NCBI RefSeq assembly: GCF_042492175.1
Contig: NZ_CP170453.1
Location: 434,001-498,000 of the forward strand
Reading direction: 5' to 3'
DNA from: CAJXSN01 sp947492235
Lineage (GTDB): Bacteria; Pseudomonadota; Alphaproteobacteria; Sphingomonadales; Sphingomonadaceae
DNA length: 64,000 nucleotides
Part shown: piece after piece, positions 26,864-34,814 of the stretch
Position numbering within the stretch: position 1 is the first letter of the stretch
Layout of the letters: every line of letters begins with the position of its first letter
The notes under the pieces: model-generated
Databases searched by the model: none
What the model was told of the DNA's origin: nothing
What the model saw: only the letters and a program-made list of their open reading frames with translations
Made by a program: the position numbers and the translations under genes

Positions 26864-29095
26864 ATGAAATTGATCGCCGCGCGCATTGGCTGGGTGGTTC
26901 TGACGCTGGTCCTGATGCTGCTGGTTGCCGCGATGGTGTGGGAGCCGTTAGCGGCCCGCGCCGGACAGGCTCCGTCAGGCGACCGGGTCTATACCGCAGA
27001 GATCATCCGCGACGACTTCGGTGTGCCGCATATTTACGGGCAGACCGATGCCGATGTCGCTTACGGGGTCGCCATCGCGCATGCGGAAGATGATTTCTTC
27101 ACCCTGCAGGATGTCGCCGCGATGGCGCGCGGCCGGTATGGCGCGATTGCCGGGCCGGAAGGCGCGCAGGTGGATTACATGTACCACCTGCTCGGCAGCC
27201 GCGAGACGGCGCAGGAGGAGTTTCCCAAGCTGCCCGCCGAGACGCGCGCTTTGTTCGAAGCCTATGCCACGGGCCTAAACGATTACGCCGCCGGGCATCC
27301 CGATGAAATCAAGCTCGACAATCTGTTCCCTGTGAATGGCGAGGACATTGCCGCCGGTTTCGCGCTGCGCCAGCCGTTCTTCTTCGGTCTCGCCAATGTC
27401 ATCGGCCCGCTGGTGGAAGGAAAGCCGCTGAACCGCGAGCAGGGTCCGCCCATTCCCGGCACAGAAGACAACGAACCCGGCGATGCCCCGCCGATTATGG
27501 AGGGCGAGGAAGCGGCGCCCGTCGCCCGCGCTCCCCTTCCACTGCATATGGGCGAGGATGGCGCGCATTCCGGCTCCAACGCCTTTGCCGTCGCTCCGGC
27601 CAAATCAGGCGGCCCCACCACCCTCATTTCCAATTCGCACCAGCCATGGCGCGGCGGGGTCGCGTGGTACGAACTGGTCGTGGAGAGCGAGGAAGGCTGG
27701 CACTATGCGGGTGCAAATTTCCCCGGCAGCCCTTTCCCGTTCCTAGGCCATAACGAGCATCTGGGATGGACCAACACGGTCAATACGCCCGACATGATCG
27801 ACGTCTACAAACTGGAAATGGACGACACCGGCAAGCGCTACAAACTCGATGGCGAGTGGCGCGATCTGGAGACCACCTCTGTCACTCTGGCGGTCAAATT
27901 CGGCCCGCTGGTCGTGCCCTATCCCCAAGACGTGCATCGCAGCATCCACGGCCCGGTGATCCGCAACGACGATGGCTTCTTCGCCGTGCGCTATGGCGGC
28001 ATCGGCAATCTGGGCACGCTCGATGCGTATTACCGCCTCAACAAGGCGACTACGTTCGAGGAGTGGGAAGGCATTCTGGCGCGGATGGACATCCCCTCCA
28101 CCAACTTCATCTATGCCGACAAGGAAGGGAACATCGCCAATATCTACAACGCCGCGATCCCTGACCGGGTGGCGCAGGTGGATGGCAAGCCGGTCAATTG
28201 GCGCACCATCCTGCCGGGCGATGACAGCCGCCTGATCTGGTCCGGCACGGTCGAGTACGAACGTCTGCCGCGCTACACCAACCCCGCCAGCGGCTGGGTG
28301 TTCGAGGCGAACAACAATCCGTTCCTGGATGCAGGGCCCGGCAGCGATTTGTCCGCCGATGCCTTCGCGCCGGAAATGGGGATCGAGACCAAGAACACCA
28401 ATCGCGGGTCGCGCGGTTACAAGCTGATGAGTGAGGCCAATCTGCTCGACCGGGCCAATCTGGAGCGGATCAAATACGACACCGCGTATGAACCCGGCGG
28501 ATATGTCGCGCGGATGCTTGAGGAGGTCGCCAAGGCCAAGCCGCGCAGTCCGGAAGCCAAGAAGGCGCGCCGGATGCTAGGCGAATGGGACATGACAGCG
28601 GACGGTGTGGGCCCTGCCGATGCGCTGGCGCTGCTGATGATCCGGCCCTTCATGTCGTCCGATTACCAGAACGGCGAATGGCCCGATGCGGCAGCAGAGC
28701 TTGAGCGGTCTGCCGAGCACCTGATGGAACATTTCGGCAGGCTCGACCCGCCAATGGGCGACGTGTTGCGGCTGAGGCAGGGTGATGTGGACCTGCCGCT
28801 GGATGGCGGATCGGACACGCTGCGCGCCAGCACGTTATGGGATGTGGACGATGATGGTCGCCTGTCGGTGCGCCATGGTGACAGCTTCATCCAGTGGGTC
28901 GAATGGACAGACGGGAAACCCGTCTTCAGCCGCTCCATCCAGCCCTTCGGTGCGGCGACCACACGGCCTGCCAGCCCGCACCACACCGATCAGGCGGCGC
29001 TGTTTATCCGCCACGAGTTGAAGCCGGTGCATTTCTGGCGAGACGACGTGCTGGCCAACGCTGCCAGCCGCAAGACTGTCACCAGTGCCCGTTAA
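26864..29095 (+). CDS. Penicillin-acylase family N-terminal nucleophile hydrolase
   Basis: 743 residues from MKLIAARIGWVV, chosen because GGGAGAG lies just upstream and it exposes a membrane-export helix (residues 8-27). The family motif of the alpha chain (ADVAYGVAIAHAEDDFFTLQ) is followed by the processing site: Gly237-Ser238 in HSGSNAFAV, where Ser238 would become the N-terminal nucleophile of the beta chain. Further conserved parts are GHNEHLGWTNT, VIRNDDGFFAVRYGG, and NIYNAAIPDRVAQVDG. Enzymes of this family hydrolyse amides such as beta-lactam side chains or acyl-homoserine lactones in the periplasm; the natural substrate is unknown. It stands alone, divergent from clpB. Confidence 0.93.
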   Translation: MKLIAARIGWVVLTLVLMLLVAAMVWEPLAARAGQAPSGDRVYTAEIIRDDFGVPHIYGQTDADVAYGVAIAHAEDDFFTLQDVAAMARGRYGAIAGPEGAQVDYMYHLLGSRETAQEEFPKLPAETRALFEAYATGLNDYAAGHPDEIKLDNLFPVNGEDIAAGFALRQPFFFGLANVIGPLVEGKPLNREQGPPIPGTEDNEPGDAPPIMEGEEAAPVARAPLPLHMGEDGAHSGSNAFAVAPAKSGGPTTLISNSHQPWRGGVAWYELVVESEEGWHYAGANFPGSPFPFLGHNEHLGWTNTVNTPDMIDVYKLEMDDTGKRYKLDGEWRDLETTSVTLAVKFGPLVVPYPQDVHRSIHGPVIRNDDGFFAVRYGGIGNLGTLDAYYRLNKATTFEEWEGILARMDIPSTNFIYADKEGNIANIYNAAIPDRVAQVDGKPVNWRTILPGDDSRLIWSGTVEYERLPRYTNPASGWVFEANNNPFLDAGPGSDLSADAFAPEMGIETKNTNRGSRGYKLMSEANLLDRANLERIKYDTAYEPGGYVARMLEEVAKAKPRSPEAKKARRMLGEWDMTADGVGPADALALLMIRPFMSSDYQNGEWPDAAAELERSAEHLMEHFGRLDPPMGDVLRLRQGDVDLPLDGGSDTLRASTLWDVDDDGRLSVRHGDSFIQWVEWTDGKPVFSRSIQPFGAATTRPASPHHTDQAALFIRHELKPVHFWRDDVLANAASRKTVTSAR

Positions 29096-29188
29096 ACGCG
29101 TTTTTGGAACACACGCCAGCGCCATTTGTTGACATCAATGTAAGCACCGGCGAAAGCCGCTCGCAGAATTCAACCTAAGGAGAATATT

Positions 29189-29491
29189 ATGTCCGTAGCA
29201 GGTACCTACGAAACCGTCGTGAAGAGCCCCATGGGCGACCAGAAGGGCACGTTCACCGTGGTCCCCGGCGACGACGGCACCTTCACCGGTTCCATGCAGG
29301 GCGGCATGGGTTCCATGGATGTCGAGAACGGCAAGGTCGATGGCGACAAGCTGACCTGGGACATGAACATGACTGTGCCCATGCCGATGAAGCTGGAATG
29401 CGAAGCGACCGTCGAAGGCGACCAGCTGACCGGCAATGTCAATGCAGGCGCATTTGGCGCTATGCCGCTGACCGGCGAACGTCAGGGCTAA
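29189..29491 (+). CDS. Small Gly/Met-rich beta-strand protein of unknown function
   Basis: 100 residues, no signal peptide. Alternating hydrophobic and polar residues with Gly turns (AGTYETVVKSPMGDQKG, GSMQGGMGSMDVENGK, DKLTWDMNMTVPMPMKLEC, NVNAGAFGAMPLTGERQG) suggest an eight-strand small beta fold. I do not recognise a named family. The TAAGGAGAATATT ribosome site is close to ideal and the gene ends in a strong terminator, so it is a real and well-expressed gene. A TTGACA-like motif and an imperfect palindrome (ACAT-CA-ATGT) at 29129-29143 lie 50-60 bases upstream and may control it. Confidence 0.75.
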   Translation: MSVAGTYETVVKSPMGDQKGTFTVVPGDDGTFTGSMQGGMGSMDVENGKVDGDKLTWDMNMTVPMPMKLECEATVEGDQLTGNVNAGAFGAMPLTGERQG

Positions 29492-29517
29492 GCCCCGCGC
29501 GCCTCACGGCAAAGAGA

Positions 29518-29558
29518 AAGCCCCGCCCCCCGGTACCGGGAGGCGGGGCTTTTCTTTT
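29518..29558. terminator. Intrinsic terminator, bidirectional
   Basis: AAGCCCCGCC (29518-29527) pairs with GGCGGGGCTT (29542-29551), followed on the plus strand by TTCTTTT. The loop contains a second small CCGGTACCGG palindrome. On the minus strand the stem is followed by TCTCTTT, so it can also end the HhH-protein transcript. Confidence 0.9.
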
Positions 29559-29579
29559 GTGCGGGTTCGGGGTCGGCCC

Positions 29580-30161
29580 TTAGCCGGGCTTGCCCTTGTA
29601 GCCGAAGCGGCGTTCCCAGGTGGCCATGTCGCCCTTGGCCAGTAGCTTTGCCTGTTCGACCCAATTGTCGCGGTCGATCCGGCCTTTGAACGTGCCCAGA
29701 TGCGCGTTGACCTTGGCCACATCGCCAGCGTCCCACGCGGCAATCTGGTCGAACCGGCTGACGCCCAGAGAATTGCACAGCGTGGCCAGTTTGGGGCCGA
29801 TGCCATTGATCTTTTTCAGATCGTCAGGCTCGCCCACGGCGGCGGCAATATCGGGCTTGGCCTCGGCAGGCTCCGCATCGTTCGCAGCAGCCCCGGCAGC
29901 GACCGCAGCAGCGGCAACGGGTGCAACTGGCTCGGGCTCAGGCGCAGGTTCCGGAGTTGGTTCCGGCTCGGGCGTAGGCTCGGGCTCTGGCGCCGTCGCG
30001 TTGGGATCGTAATCGGGATCCTCGTAGCGCCGATAGGACGTCTCGTCGCTGGCGGCGGCTTCGGTGCGCCCCAGACGGCCCCAAATCCACCACGCGGTGG
30101 CGATGCCGATAATCAGCGCAAGGATGAACCGGATGGGGTTCTCTGCAATCAAATGAAACAT
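29580..30161 (-). CDS. Membrane-anchored protein with Glu-Pro repeat and helix-hairpin-helix domain
   Basis: 193 residues. One transmembrane helix (residues 11-28, ending WWIWGR) is followed by a charged linker, a Pro-Glu/Pro-Thr repeat (residues 58-80), an Ala-rich stretch, and a C-terminal HhH-like domain (residues 113-157) with DDLKKINGIGPKLATLCNSLG. That motif is found in L21/NuoE extensions and other helix-hairpin-helix proteins; here it may bind DNA or protein. The EP repeat would make a stiff spacer. It follows a 29-residue membrane protein and an OmpA-type protein on the same strand with gaps of 16 and 5 bases. Its function is unknown. Confidence 0.8.
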   Translation of the reverse strand: MFHLIAENPIRFILALIIGIATAWWIWGRLGRTEAAASDETSYRRYEDPDYDPNATAPEPEPTPEPEPTPEPAPEPEPVAPVAAAAVAAGAAANDAEPAEAKPDIAAAVGEPDDLKKINGIGPKLATLCNSLGVSRFDQIAAWDAGDVAKVNAHLGTFKGRIDRDNWVEQAKLLAKGDMATWERRFGYKGKPG

Positions 30162-30177
30162 GTCTCTTCCCCCTTTC

Positions 30178-30267
30178 TCAGTTCCGGCCCCAGATCAGCC
30201 AGCCAATGCCCAGCCCGATCAGGAAAATAATGACGAGCAAAATCCAGCTTTCCAAAAGTAATGGCAT
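30178..30267 (-). CDS. 29-residue single-helix membrane microprotein
   Basis: A very short gene between the OmpA-type and HhH-type genes. It encodes MPLLLESWILLVII followed by FLIGLGIGWLIWGRN, one transmembrane helix with a short basic end. GGGGAG is eight bases before the ATG, and the ORF exactly fills the space, five bases after the OmpA stop and 16 before the next start. The end WLIWGRN mirrors the WWIWGR in the helix of the next protein, which suggests that the two helices are related or interact. No named family is recognised. Confidence 0.65.
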   Translation of the reverse strand: MPLLLESWILLVIIFLIGLGIGWLIWGRN

Positions 30268-30272
30268 GGCGC

Positions 30273-31025
30273 TTACTCCCCTTCTGGCGCGGCTGTGCTG
30301 TCGCCAGCGCCCGCGGTTAATGTGAACTCGATCCGGCGGTTGGCGGCGTTGGCCTCCGCTCCGGTGCCATCCACCTTGGGCTGGCTCGATCCGAACCCGG
30401 CCGAGGTGATCCGGCCTGCGTCGATCCCGCGCTCGGCGAGAGCAGCGGCGACACTTTCCGCACGCGCGGTGCTCAGGGTCTGGTTGATCTCTGCACTGCC
30501 AGTGGCGTCGGTATGCCCGGCCACAGCCACAGTCATTCCGTCACAGCGGCCCAGCGTTTCGGCCAGGCTGTCGATAATCCGCAGCGAAGCGGGCGCGAGA
30601 TAGGCACTGCCGCTCTGGAAATTGATCGTCTGTCCATCCATCACCGCGTCGACATCGGTCTGGCAGGAGGCGACTTCTTCTTCGCTGGCCACCGGACCGG
30701 CATTGGCATCAGCCGCGCCGTCATCGGCGGTTTCAGCGTCACCGGAGGCAAAGCGCACCCCCGACACCCCCGGAACAGCCAGCAGCTTCTCGCGGATGGC
30801 CTTCTTGGCGATCTCGTCATGCTCGCCGCTGACCACGGCAATACGCGCCAGCGGATCGCGGGCCATGGCAACGCCTGCACCCTCGCCCAATTCCAGCGTG
30901 TCGAACGCCGCCTTGGCGTTGCCTTCTATGCCGTCAATATAGTCGGCCCCGGCCAGCGAATGTGCGCCCCACGCAAGGAGCGACGTCGCGGCGGTGCCGA
31001 CGAGGAATTTTCCAAATCCTGTCAT
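30273..31025 (-). CDS. OmpA-family protein with N-terminal membrane segment
   Basis: 250 residues from MTGFGKFLVGTAATSLLAWGAH, chosen because GGGGGAAAG precedes it; a start nine codons earlier is possible. The N-terminal hydrophobic stretch could be a signal anchor. The middle part (residues 45-110, with LAVPGVSGVRFASG) is BON-like, then an acidic/Ala linker. The C-terminus is an OmpA-like peptidoglycan-binding domain: INFQSGSAYLAPASLRII, VAVAGHTDATGSAEINQTLS and AANRRIEFTL. It would tie the envelope to peptidoglycan. It is first in a three-gene transcript with the 29-residue membrane protein and the HhH protein. Confidence 0.88.
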   Translation of the reverse strand: MTGFGKFLVGTAATSLLAWGAHSLAGADYIDGIEGNAKAAFDTLELGEGAGVAMARDPLARIAVVSGEHDEIAKKAIREKLLAVPGVSGVRFASGDAETADDGAADANAGPVASEEEVASCQTDVDAVMDGQTINFQSGSAYLAPASLRIIDSLAETLGRCDGMTVAVAGHTDATGSAEINQTLSTARAESVAAALAERGIDAGRITSAGFGSSQPKVDGTGAEANAANRRIEFTLTAGAGDSTAAPEGE

Positions 31026-31211
31026 GCTTTCCCCCAGTTTTTCATCATGCAATCTGCGACCCTAACCGTTCATGCGGACAGGATTGAACTGCAAGGCACT
31101 CCCCCTTGGATGCCTGCCGATGGCTCTAGCAGAGATGCGCTATCGTGAAGCTGAACGAAAATTTACCATGTCCCGGAACGGGATATTCGGGCGGTGCGGC
31201 CGAGCAGGCGA

Positions 31212-32198
31212 CTATGGTCCGCCAGGCACCGCGAATTTCATCAGCAGGGTGCGCTGGCTGCCGGAGAAATTGTCGTCGCTGACGATGTAGAGGAAGGTCT
31301 TGCCGCCTTCCTCGCGCACGGCCAGCCCTTCGAAATTGTCGACGGTGAGCGGCGCGCGCAGCACGGCGAGGTCGCGGCGGGTGCCATCGGGGGCCAGCGC
31401 GGTGATGGCGGCAGTGTTGCCGTCGGTCGGGGAGTAGCTGCGGAACAGGACGTAGAAGGTCCCGTCGCTGGCCCGGTCGCCATCAGTCGGCACTGCGCCC
31501 AATTCGATAAGCGATTTTGGCGGCAGCAGGCTGAGGGGCTTTATGGCAGAGCCTGCCGCCAACCGCCGACAATTGGCATCTGTGCCGCGCGGCTGTCGCT
31601 CTGCGCAAGCGAGGAGATCATCCTCGTCACCGGCCAGAGTTTCCAGCCCCTGATTGTCGCCTAGCTTTCCGAAGATCGCGGCGGGGTCGATCTCGGTGGG
31701 GACGGGCCGCTGGTCGAGCGCGGGGTAGCGCCATACACGGTGGCTGCGCTCGAAACTGACCAGCCAACCGCCTTCGCGGCTGCGGGTCAGGCCCTCGGAG
31801 TCGCCCGCTTCCTTGCCCGTGAGTGTTTCGCCCGAAAGCCCTGTCAGCTCGCCAGACGCAGTAATATCGACCGATTGCAGCAGGCCGTCCGGTTCAACCG
31901 GATCGAGGACCGCCCACCGCGCATCGTCTGTCAGCGCGACCAGATGGCCGCCTGCCTCGTCCCATCGCAGACCAGACAACCCTCCCAGATCAATGCCGCT
32001 GCGGGGGATGTCGATTCCGCCCATGAAGACGAGATCACCGACCTGCGCCAGCGAAGGGTCTTGCTCCGACAGCGCAACAGTAAGCAAGTCCGACCCGTCG
32101 GGTGCTCCGGGCCGATGGATCAGATAATAGGCAACCGCCAGCGCCGCCGCGAGAAACAATGGCCCCCAAATTGCCGCGCGCTTGAGCCAGAGCGGCAT
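31212..32198 (-). CDS. Phytase-like esterase domain protein (PF13449 type), exported
   Basis: 328 residues. A basic start (MPLWLKRAAIWGPLFLAAALAV) gives an N-terminal membrane anchor or signal. The body is a beta-propeller of the 'esterase-like activity of phytase' type: GGIDIPRSGIDLGGLSGLRW, ALTDDARWAVLDP, DSEGLTRSREGGWLVSFE, NQGLETLAGDEDDLLAC and NFEGLAVREEGGKTFLYIVSDDNFS. The repeated G-L-S/E-G-L and D-D-N features are typical. It is likely periplasmic, possibly a phosphoesterase or lactonase; activity is not proven for the family. It starts three bases after gatB ends, so it is in the gatB transcript. Confidence 0.85.
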   Translation of the reverse strand: MPLWLKRAAIWGPLFLAAALAVAYYLIHRPGAPDGSDLLTVALSEQDPSLAQVGDLVFMGGIDIPRSGIDLGGLSGLRWDEAGGHLVALTDDARWAVLDPVEPDGLLQSVDITASGELTGLSGETLTGKEAGDSEGLTRSREGGWLVSFERSHRVWRYPALDQRPVPTEIDPAAIFGKLGDNQGLETLAGDEDDLLACAERQPRGTDANCRRLAAGSAIKPLSLLPPKSLIELGAVPTDGDRASDGTFYVLFRSYSPTDGNTAAITALAPDGTRRDLAVLRAPLTVDNFEGLAVREEGGKTFLYIVSDDNFSGSQRTLLMKFAVPGGP

Positions 32199-32201
32199 GC
32201 T

Positions 32202-33704
32202 CTAGCCCAGTTTCGCCTTCAGCAGCTCGTTCACCACCTGCGGGTTGGCCTTGCCCTGCATCGCCTTCATCGTCTGGCCGACGAAGAAGCCGAACAGCTT
32301 GTCCTTGCCCGCCTTGTACTGCTCGACCTTGTCGGCATTCGCGGCGAGGATTTTATCGATCTCCGCCTCGATCGCGCCATCGTCGCTGACTTGCTTCAGG
32401 CCCTCTGTCTCGGCGATTTCGGCAGGGTCGCGGCCTGTTTTCAGGACGATCTCGTAGATTTCCTTGGACTGACCGCCGGAGACCTCACCGGCATCGACCA
32501 TTTTCAGGATCGCGGCCTGCGCAGCCGAGGTGGCGTATTCCAGATTGGCCTCGTCGCCCAGCATCTTGACCACGCCCGGCGCGACGGACAGCGTCCAGTT
32601 GGCCACCTGCGTGGCGACCTTGCTTTCCGGCTTGCCCAACGCGCTGGCGGTTTCGGCCAGCAGCGTTTCGAACCGGGCGAAGGTTTCCACTTCGGCGGTC
32701 AGCTGTGCGGCGTTGTAGGCGTTCATCCCCAGCTCGCCCATATAGCGTTCGCGCTTGGCATCGGGCAATTCGGGCAGGCTTTCGCGGCATTCGGTCAGGA
32801 AGGCCTCGTCCAGCTCGACCGGCAGCAGGTCGGGATCGGGGAAGTAGCGATAATCATGCGCGTCTTCCTTGCTCCGCATGCTGCGCGTCTCGCCCTTGTC
32901 GGGATCGTACAGACGCGTTTCCTGCACCACCGTGCCGCCATCCTCGATCAGATCGACCTGACGGCGCGCCTCGCCCTCGATCACCGCCATCACGAAGCGG
33001 ACGGAGTTGACGTTCTTCGTCTCCGTGCGCGTGCCCAGTTCCTCACCCGGCTTGCGGACGCTCACGTTCACGTCGGCGCGCATGGAGCCCTGCTCCATAT
33101 TGCCGTCGCACGATCCAACATAGCGCAGGATGGAGCGCAGCTTACGGACATAGGCCCCGGCCTCTGCCGGGCTGCGCATATCGGCCATGCTGACGATTTC
33201 CATCAGCGCGACGCCGCTGCGGTTGAGATCGACATAGGACATGGTCGGATGCTGGTCATGCATCAGCTTGCCCGCGTCCTGCTCCACATGAATGCGCTCG
33301 ATCCCGATCCATTTGTCTTCGGGAATACCGGCCTTCTCGTCCTTCTCGATCAGCAGTTTCCCCTCGCCCACGATGGGGTGGTACAACTGGCTGATCTGGT
33401 ACCCTTGCGGCAAATCGGCGTAGAAGTAGTTCTTCCGGTCGAACCGGCTCCACGCATTGATCTGTGCTTCGATCGCCATGCCAGTGCGCACCGCCTGCCG
33501 GATGCATTCGCGATTGGGCACAGGCAGCATGCCGGGCATCGCCGCATCGACGAGGCTGACCTGCGTGTTCGGCTCGGCCCCGAATTCGGTGTTGGCCCCG
33601 CTAAACAGTTTGGCTTTGGAGGAAACCTGCGCATGGACCTCGAGGCCGATCACGACCTCCCACTCGCCGGTTGCGCCCTGGATGCGATATGTCGATGTGC
33701 TCAT
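32202..33704 (-). CDS. gatB: Aspartyl/glutamyl-tRNA amidotransferase subunit B
   Basis: 500 residues, usual length. EWEVVIGLEVHAQVSSKAKLFSG is the N-terminal signature, followed by the kinase-like cradle (PNREC, KNYFYADLPQGYQISQ) and the C-terminal YqeY-like tail (NADKVEQYKAGKDKLFGFFVGQTMKAM). It phosphorylates and amidates Glu- or Asp-charged tRNAs together with GatA and GatC. Unlike a normal gatCAB operon, gatB here is separated from gatC and gatA by three unrelated genes, though all are on one strand. The ATG overlaps the stop of the FkbM gene (ATGA). Confidence 0.97.
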   Translation of the reverse strand: MSTSTYRIQGATGEWEVVIGLEVHAQVSSKAKLFSGANTEFGAEPNTQVSLVDAAMPGMLPVPNRECIRQAVRTGMAIEAQINAWSRFDRKNYFYADLPQGYQISQLYHPIVGEGKLLIEKDEKAGIPEDKWIGIERIHVEQDAGKLMHDQHPTMSYVDLNRSGVALMEIVSMADMRSPAEAGAYVRKLRSILRYVGSCDGNMEQGSMRADVNVSVRKPGEELGTRTETKNVNSVRFVMAVIEGEARRQVDLIEDGGTVVQETRLYDPDKGETRSMRSKEDAHDYRYFPDPDLLPVELDEAFLTECRESLPELPDAKRERYMGELGMNAYNAAQLTAEVETFARFETLLAETASALGKPESKVATQVANWTLSVAPGVVKMLGDEANLEYATSAAQAAILKMVDAGEVSGGQSKEIYEIVLKTGRDPAEIAETEGLKQVSDDGAIEAEIDKILAANADKVEQYKAGKDKLFGFFVGQTMKAMQGKANPQVVNELLKAKLG

Positions 33705-34492
33705 GCCTGCCCGATACCGCCCAACGCGGGCGATGGAAAGTCCCGAACGCGGTGCGTGAGAAGTGAGTAAGCGCCAGATGCGCCCTCGTCCCGCACATAG
33801 GCAATCTGGTCGCCCAGCGGGAGGATACGGAAGGGCCGCTGCGCCATCGCCTGCTGGAACCCGGCACTGGGGCGGGCATCGGGAATGAAGTCGTCATGGG
33901 TGGCCATGAACACTAGCTCCGCCTCGTCCAGCCATTCCAGTGCGCCGGCGAACAGGTCGGCCTCGGCCCCTTCGATATTGCATTTGACGATGAAGGGCAC
34001 GCCGCCCGGAATGTCGGCCAGAATACTGGCAATTGTGCGGATCGGCACCTCACCCGCCTCGCCATCGGCGCGCATTGTGGAAACGCCCCAGCTGCCCTCG
34101 GCCAGCCATTTGGTGTCGAGCCATGCTGTGCCCGGACTCGATCCGATGGCGGCGGCCACCAGCAGCGATCCCGGAATATGCGCCAGATTGCGGGCCAGCA
34201 CGTCGCAGGTCGCAGGCAGAGGCTCGACAGCGGCGATGGCGGCCTGCGGATAGCCTTGCGCAAACCAGATCGACGCAGCGCCTGCATTGGCCCCCAGATC
34301 GAGGATCACCGGCACTTGCCCGACCTCCAGAATGGCGCGGTAGCGGCGCTGCAACTGCTCCGCGATCATCGGCGCGTGGATGGCAAAGGCTCCGTCACGC
34401 AGCGCCTCGCGCATGGTGGCGAAATCGGTGTCCTTCCCGCGCACGGTCCAGCGTTTGCCGCGCCATGGGAAGGTGACTGTCTTAGCCGTCAT
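33701..34492 (-). CDS. FkbM-family methyltransferase
   Basis: 263 residues from the first ATG. The FkbM motif VILDLGANAGAASIWFAQGYP is SAM-binding motif I; later PFIVKCNIEGAEADLFAGA is the conserved family signature, with TSVxTxxxD represented by WGVSTMRADGE. Such enzymes O-methylate sugars or other small molecules; the target is unknown. The reading frame stays open and codon-like for 28 codons before the ATG and includes a good helix (FRSALIHFLKDLIKVGPGFALAG). A GAGGA site lies nine bases before an in-frame ATC at 34576, so the true N-terminus is probably further upstream. The stop overlaps gatB. Confidence 0.85.
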   Translation of the reverse strand: MTAKTVTFPWRGKRWTVRGKDTDFATMREALRDGAFAIHAPMIAEQLQRRYRAILEVGQVPVILDLGANAGAASIWFAQGYPQAAIAAVEPLPATCDVLARNLAHIPGSLLVAAAIGSSPGTAWLDTKWLAEGSWGVSTMRADGEAGEVPIRTIASILADIPGGVPFIVKCNIEGAEADLFAGALEWLDEAELVFMATHDDFIPDARPSAGFQQAMAQRPFRILPLGDQIAYVRDEGASGAYSLLTHRVRDFPSPALGGIGQA

Positions 34493-34634
34493 CCCCTGCC
34501 GCAGCCCTGCCAGAGCAAAACCGGGGCCGACCTTGATCAGGTCCTTCAGGAAATGGATCAGGGCGGAGCGGAAGATGGGCGTGGTTCCTCAGATATTAGC
34601 CCCACAGCTTGCCGCCCGCATGCCGCTCGCGCAA

Positions 34635-34775
34635 TCACTCGTTGTCGATTGGCTTCCCGTTGTCGTCGAAGCGCGCCTCGCCATGCTTGATCTTGCGCGA
34701 CAGGTAAGCAGGGATCCAAAACGCGCAGACAGTAACTGCGGCACCTGCGATCAGCGTGAAGTGCTCCTCAGTCAT
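34635..34775 (-). CDS. 46-residue membrane protein
   Basis: Encodes MTEEHFTLIAGAAVTVCAFWIPAY followed by a basic/acidic tail (SRKIKHGEARFDDNGK). There is one transmembrane helix (residues 7-24) and a short charged cytoplasmic end. The ATG is 37 bases after the HExxH lipoprotein stop. The frame has high GC at third positions and no closer alternative gene. The ribosome site is weak. The DNGKPI-type ending is found in small hypothetical proteins of this group, but I know no function. Confidence 0.55.
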   Translation of the reverse strand: MTEEHFTLIAGAAVTVCAFWIPAYLSRKIKHGEARFDDNGKPIDNE

Positions 34776-34814
34776 GTCATGATTGCGCGTCTCTATGCTG
34801 AGAGCGATATCCGC

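Noticed and set aside
29935..29995. Short tandem DNA repeat as microsatellite or mobile element
   Set aside because: It encodes the Glu-Pro/Thr-Pro spacer of the HhH membrane protein and follows codon units.
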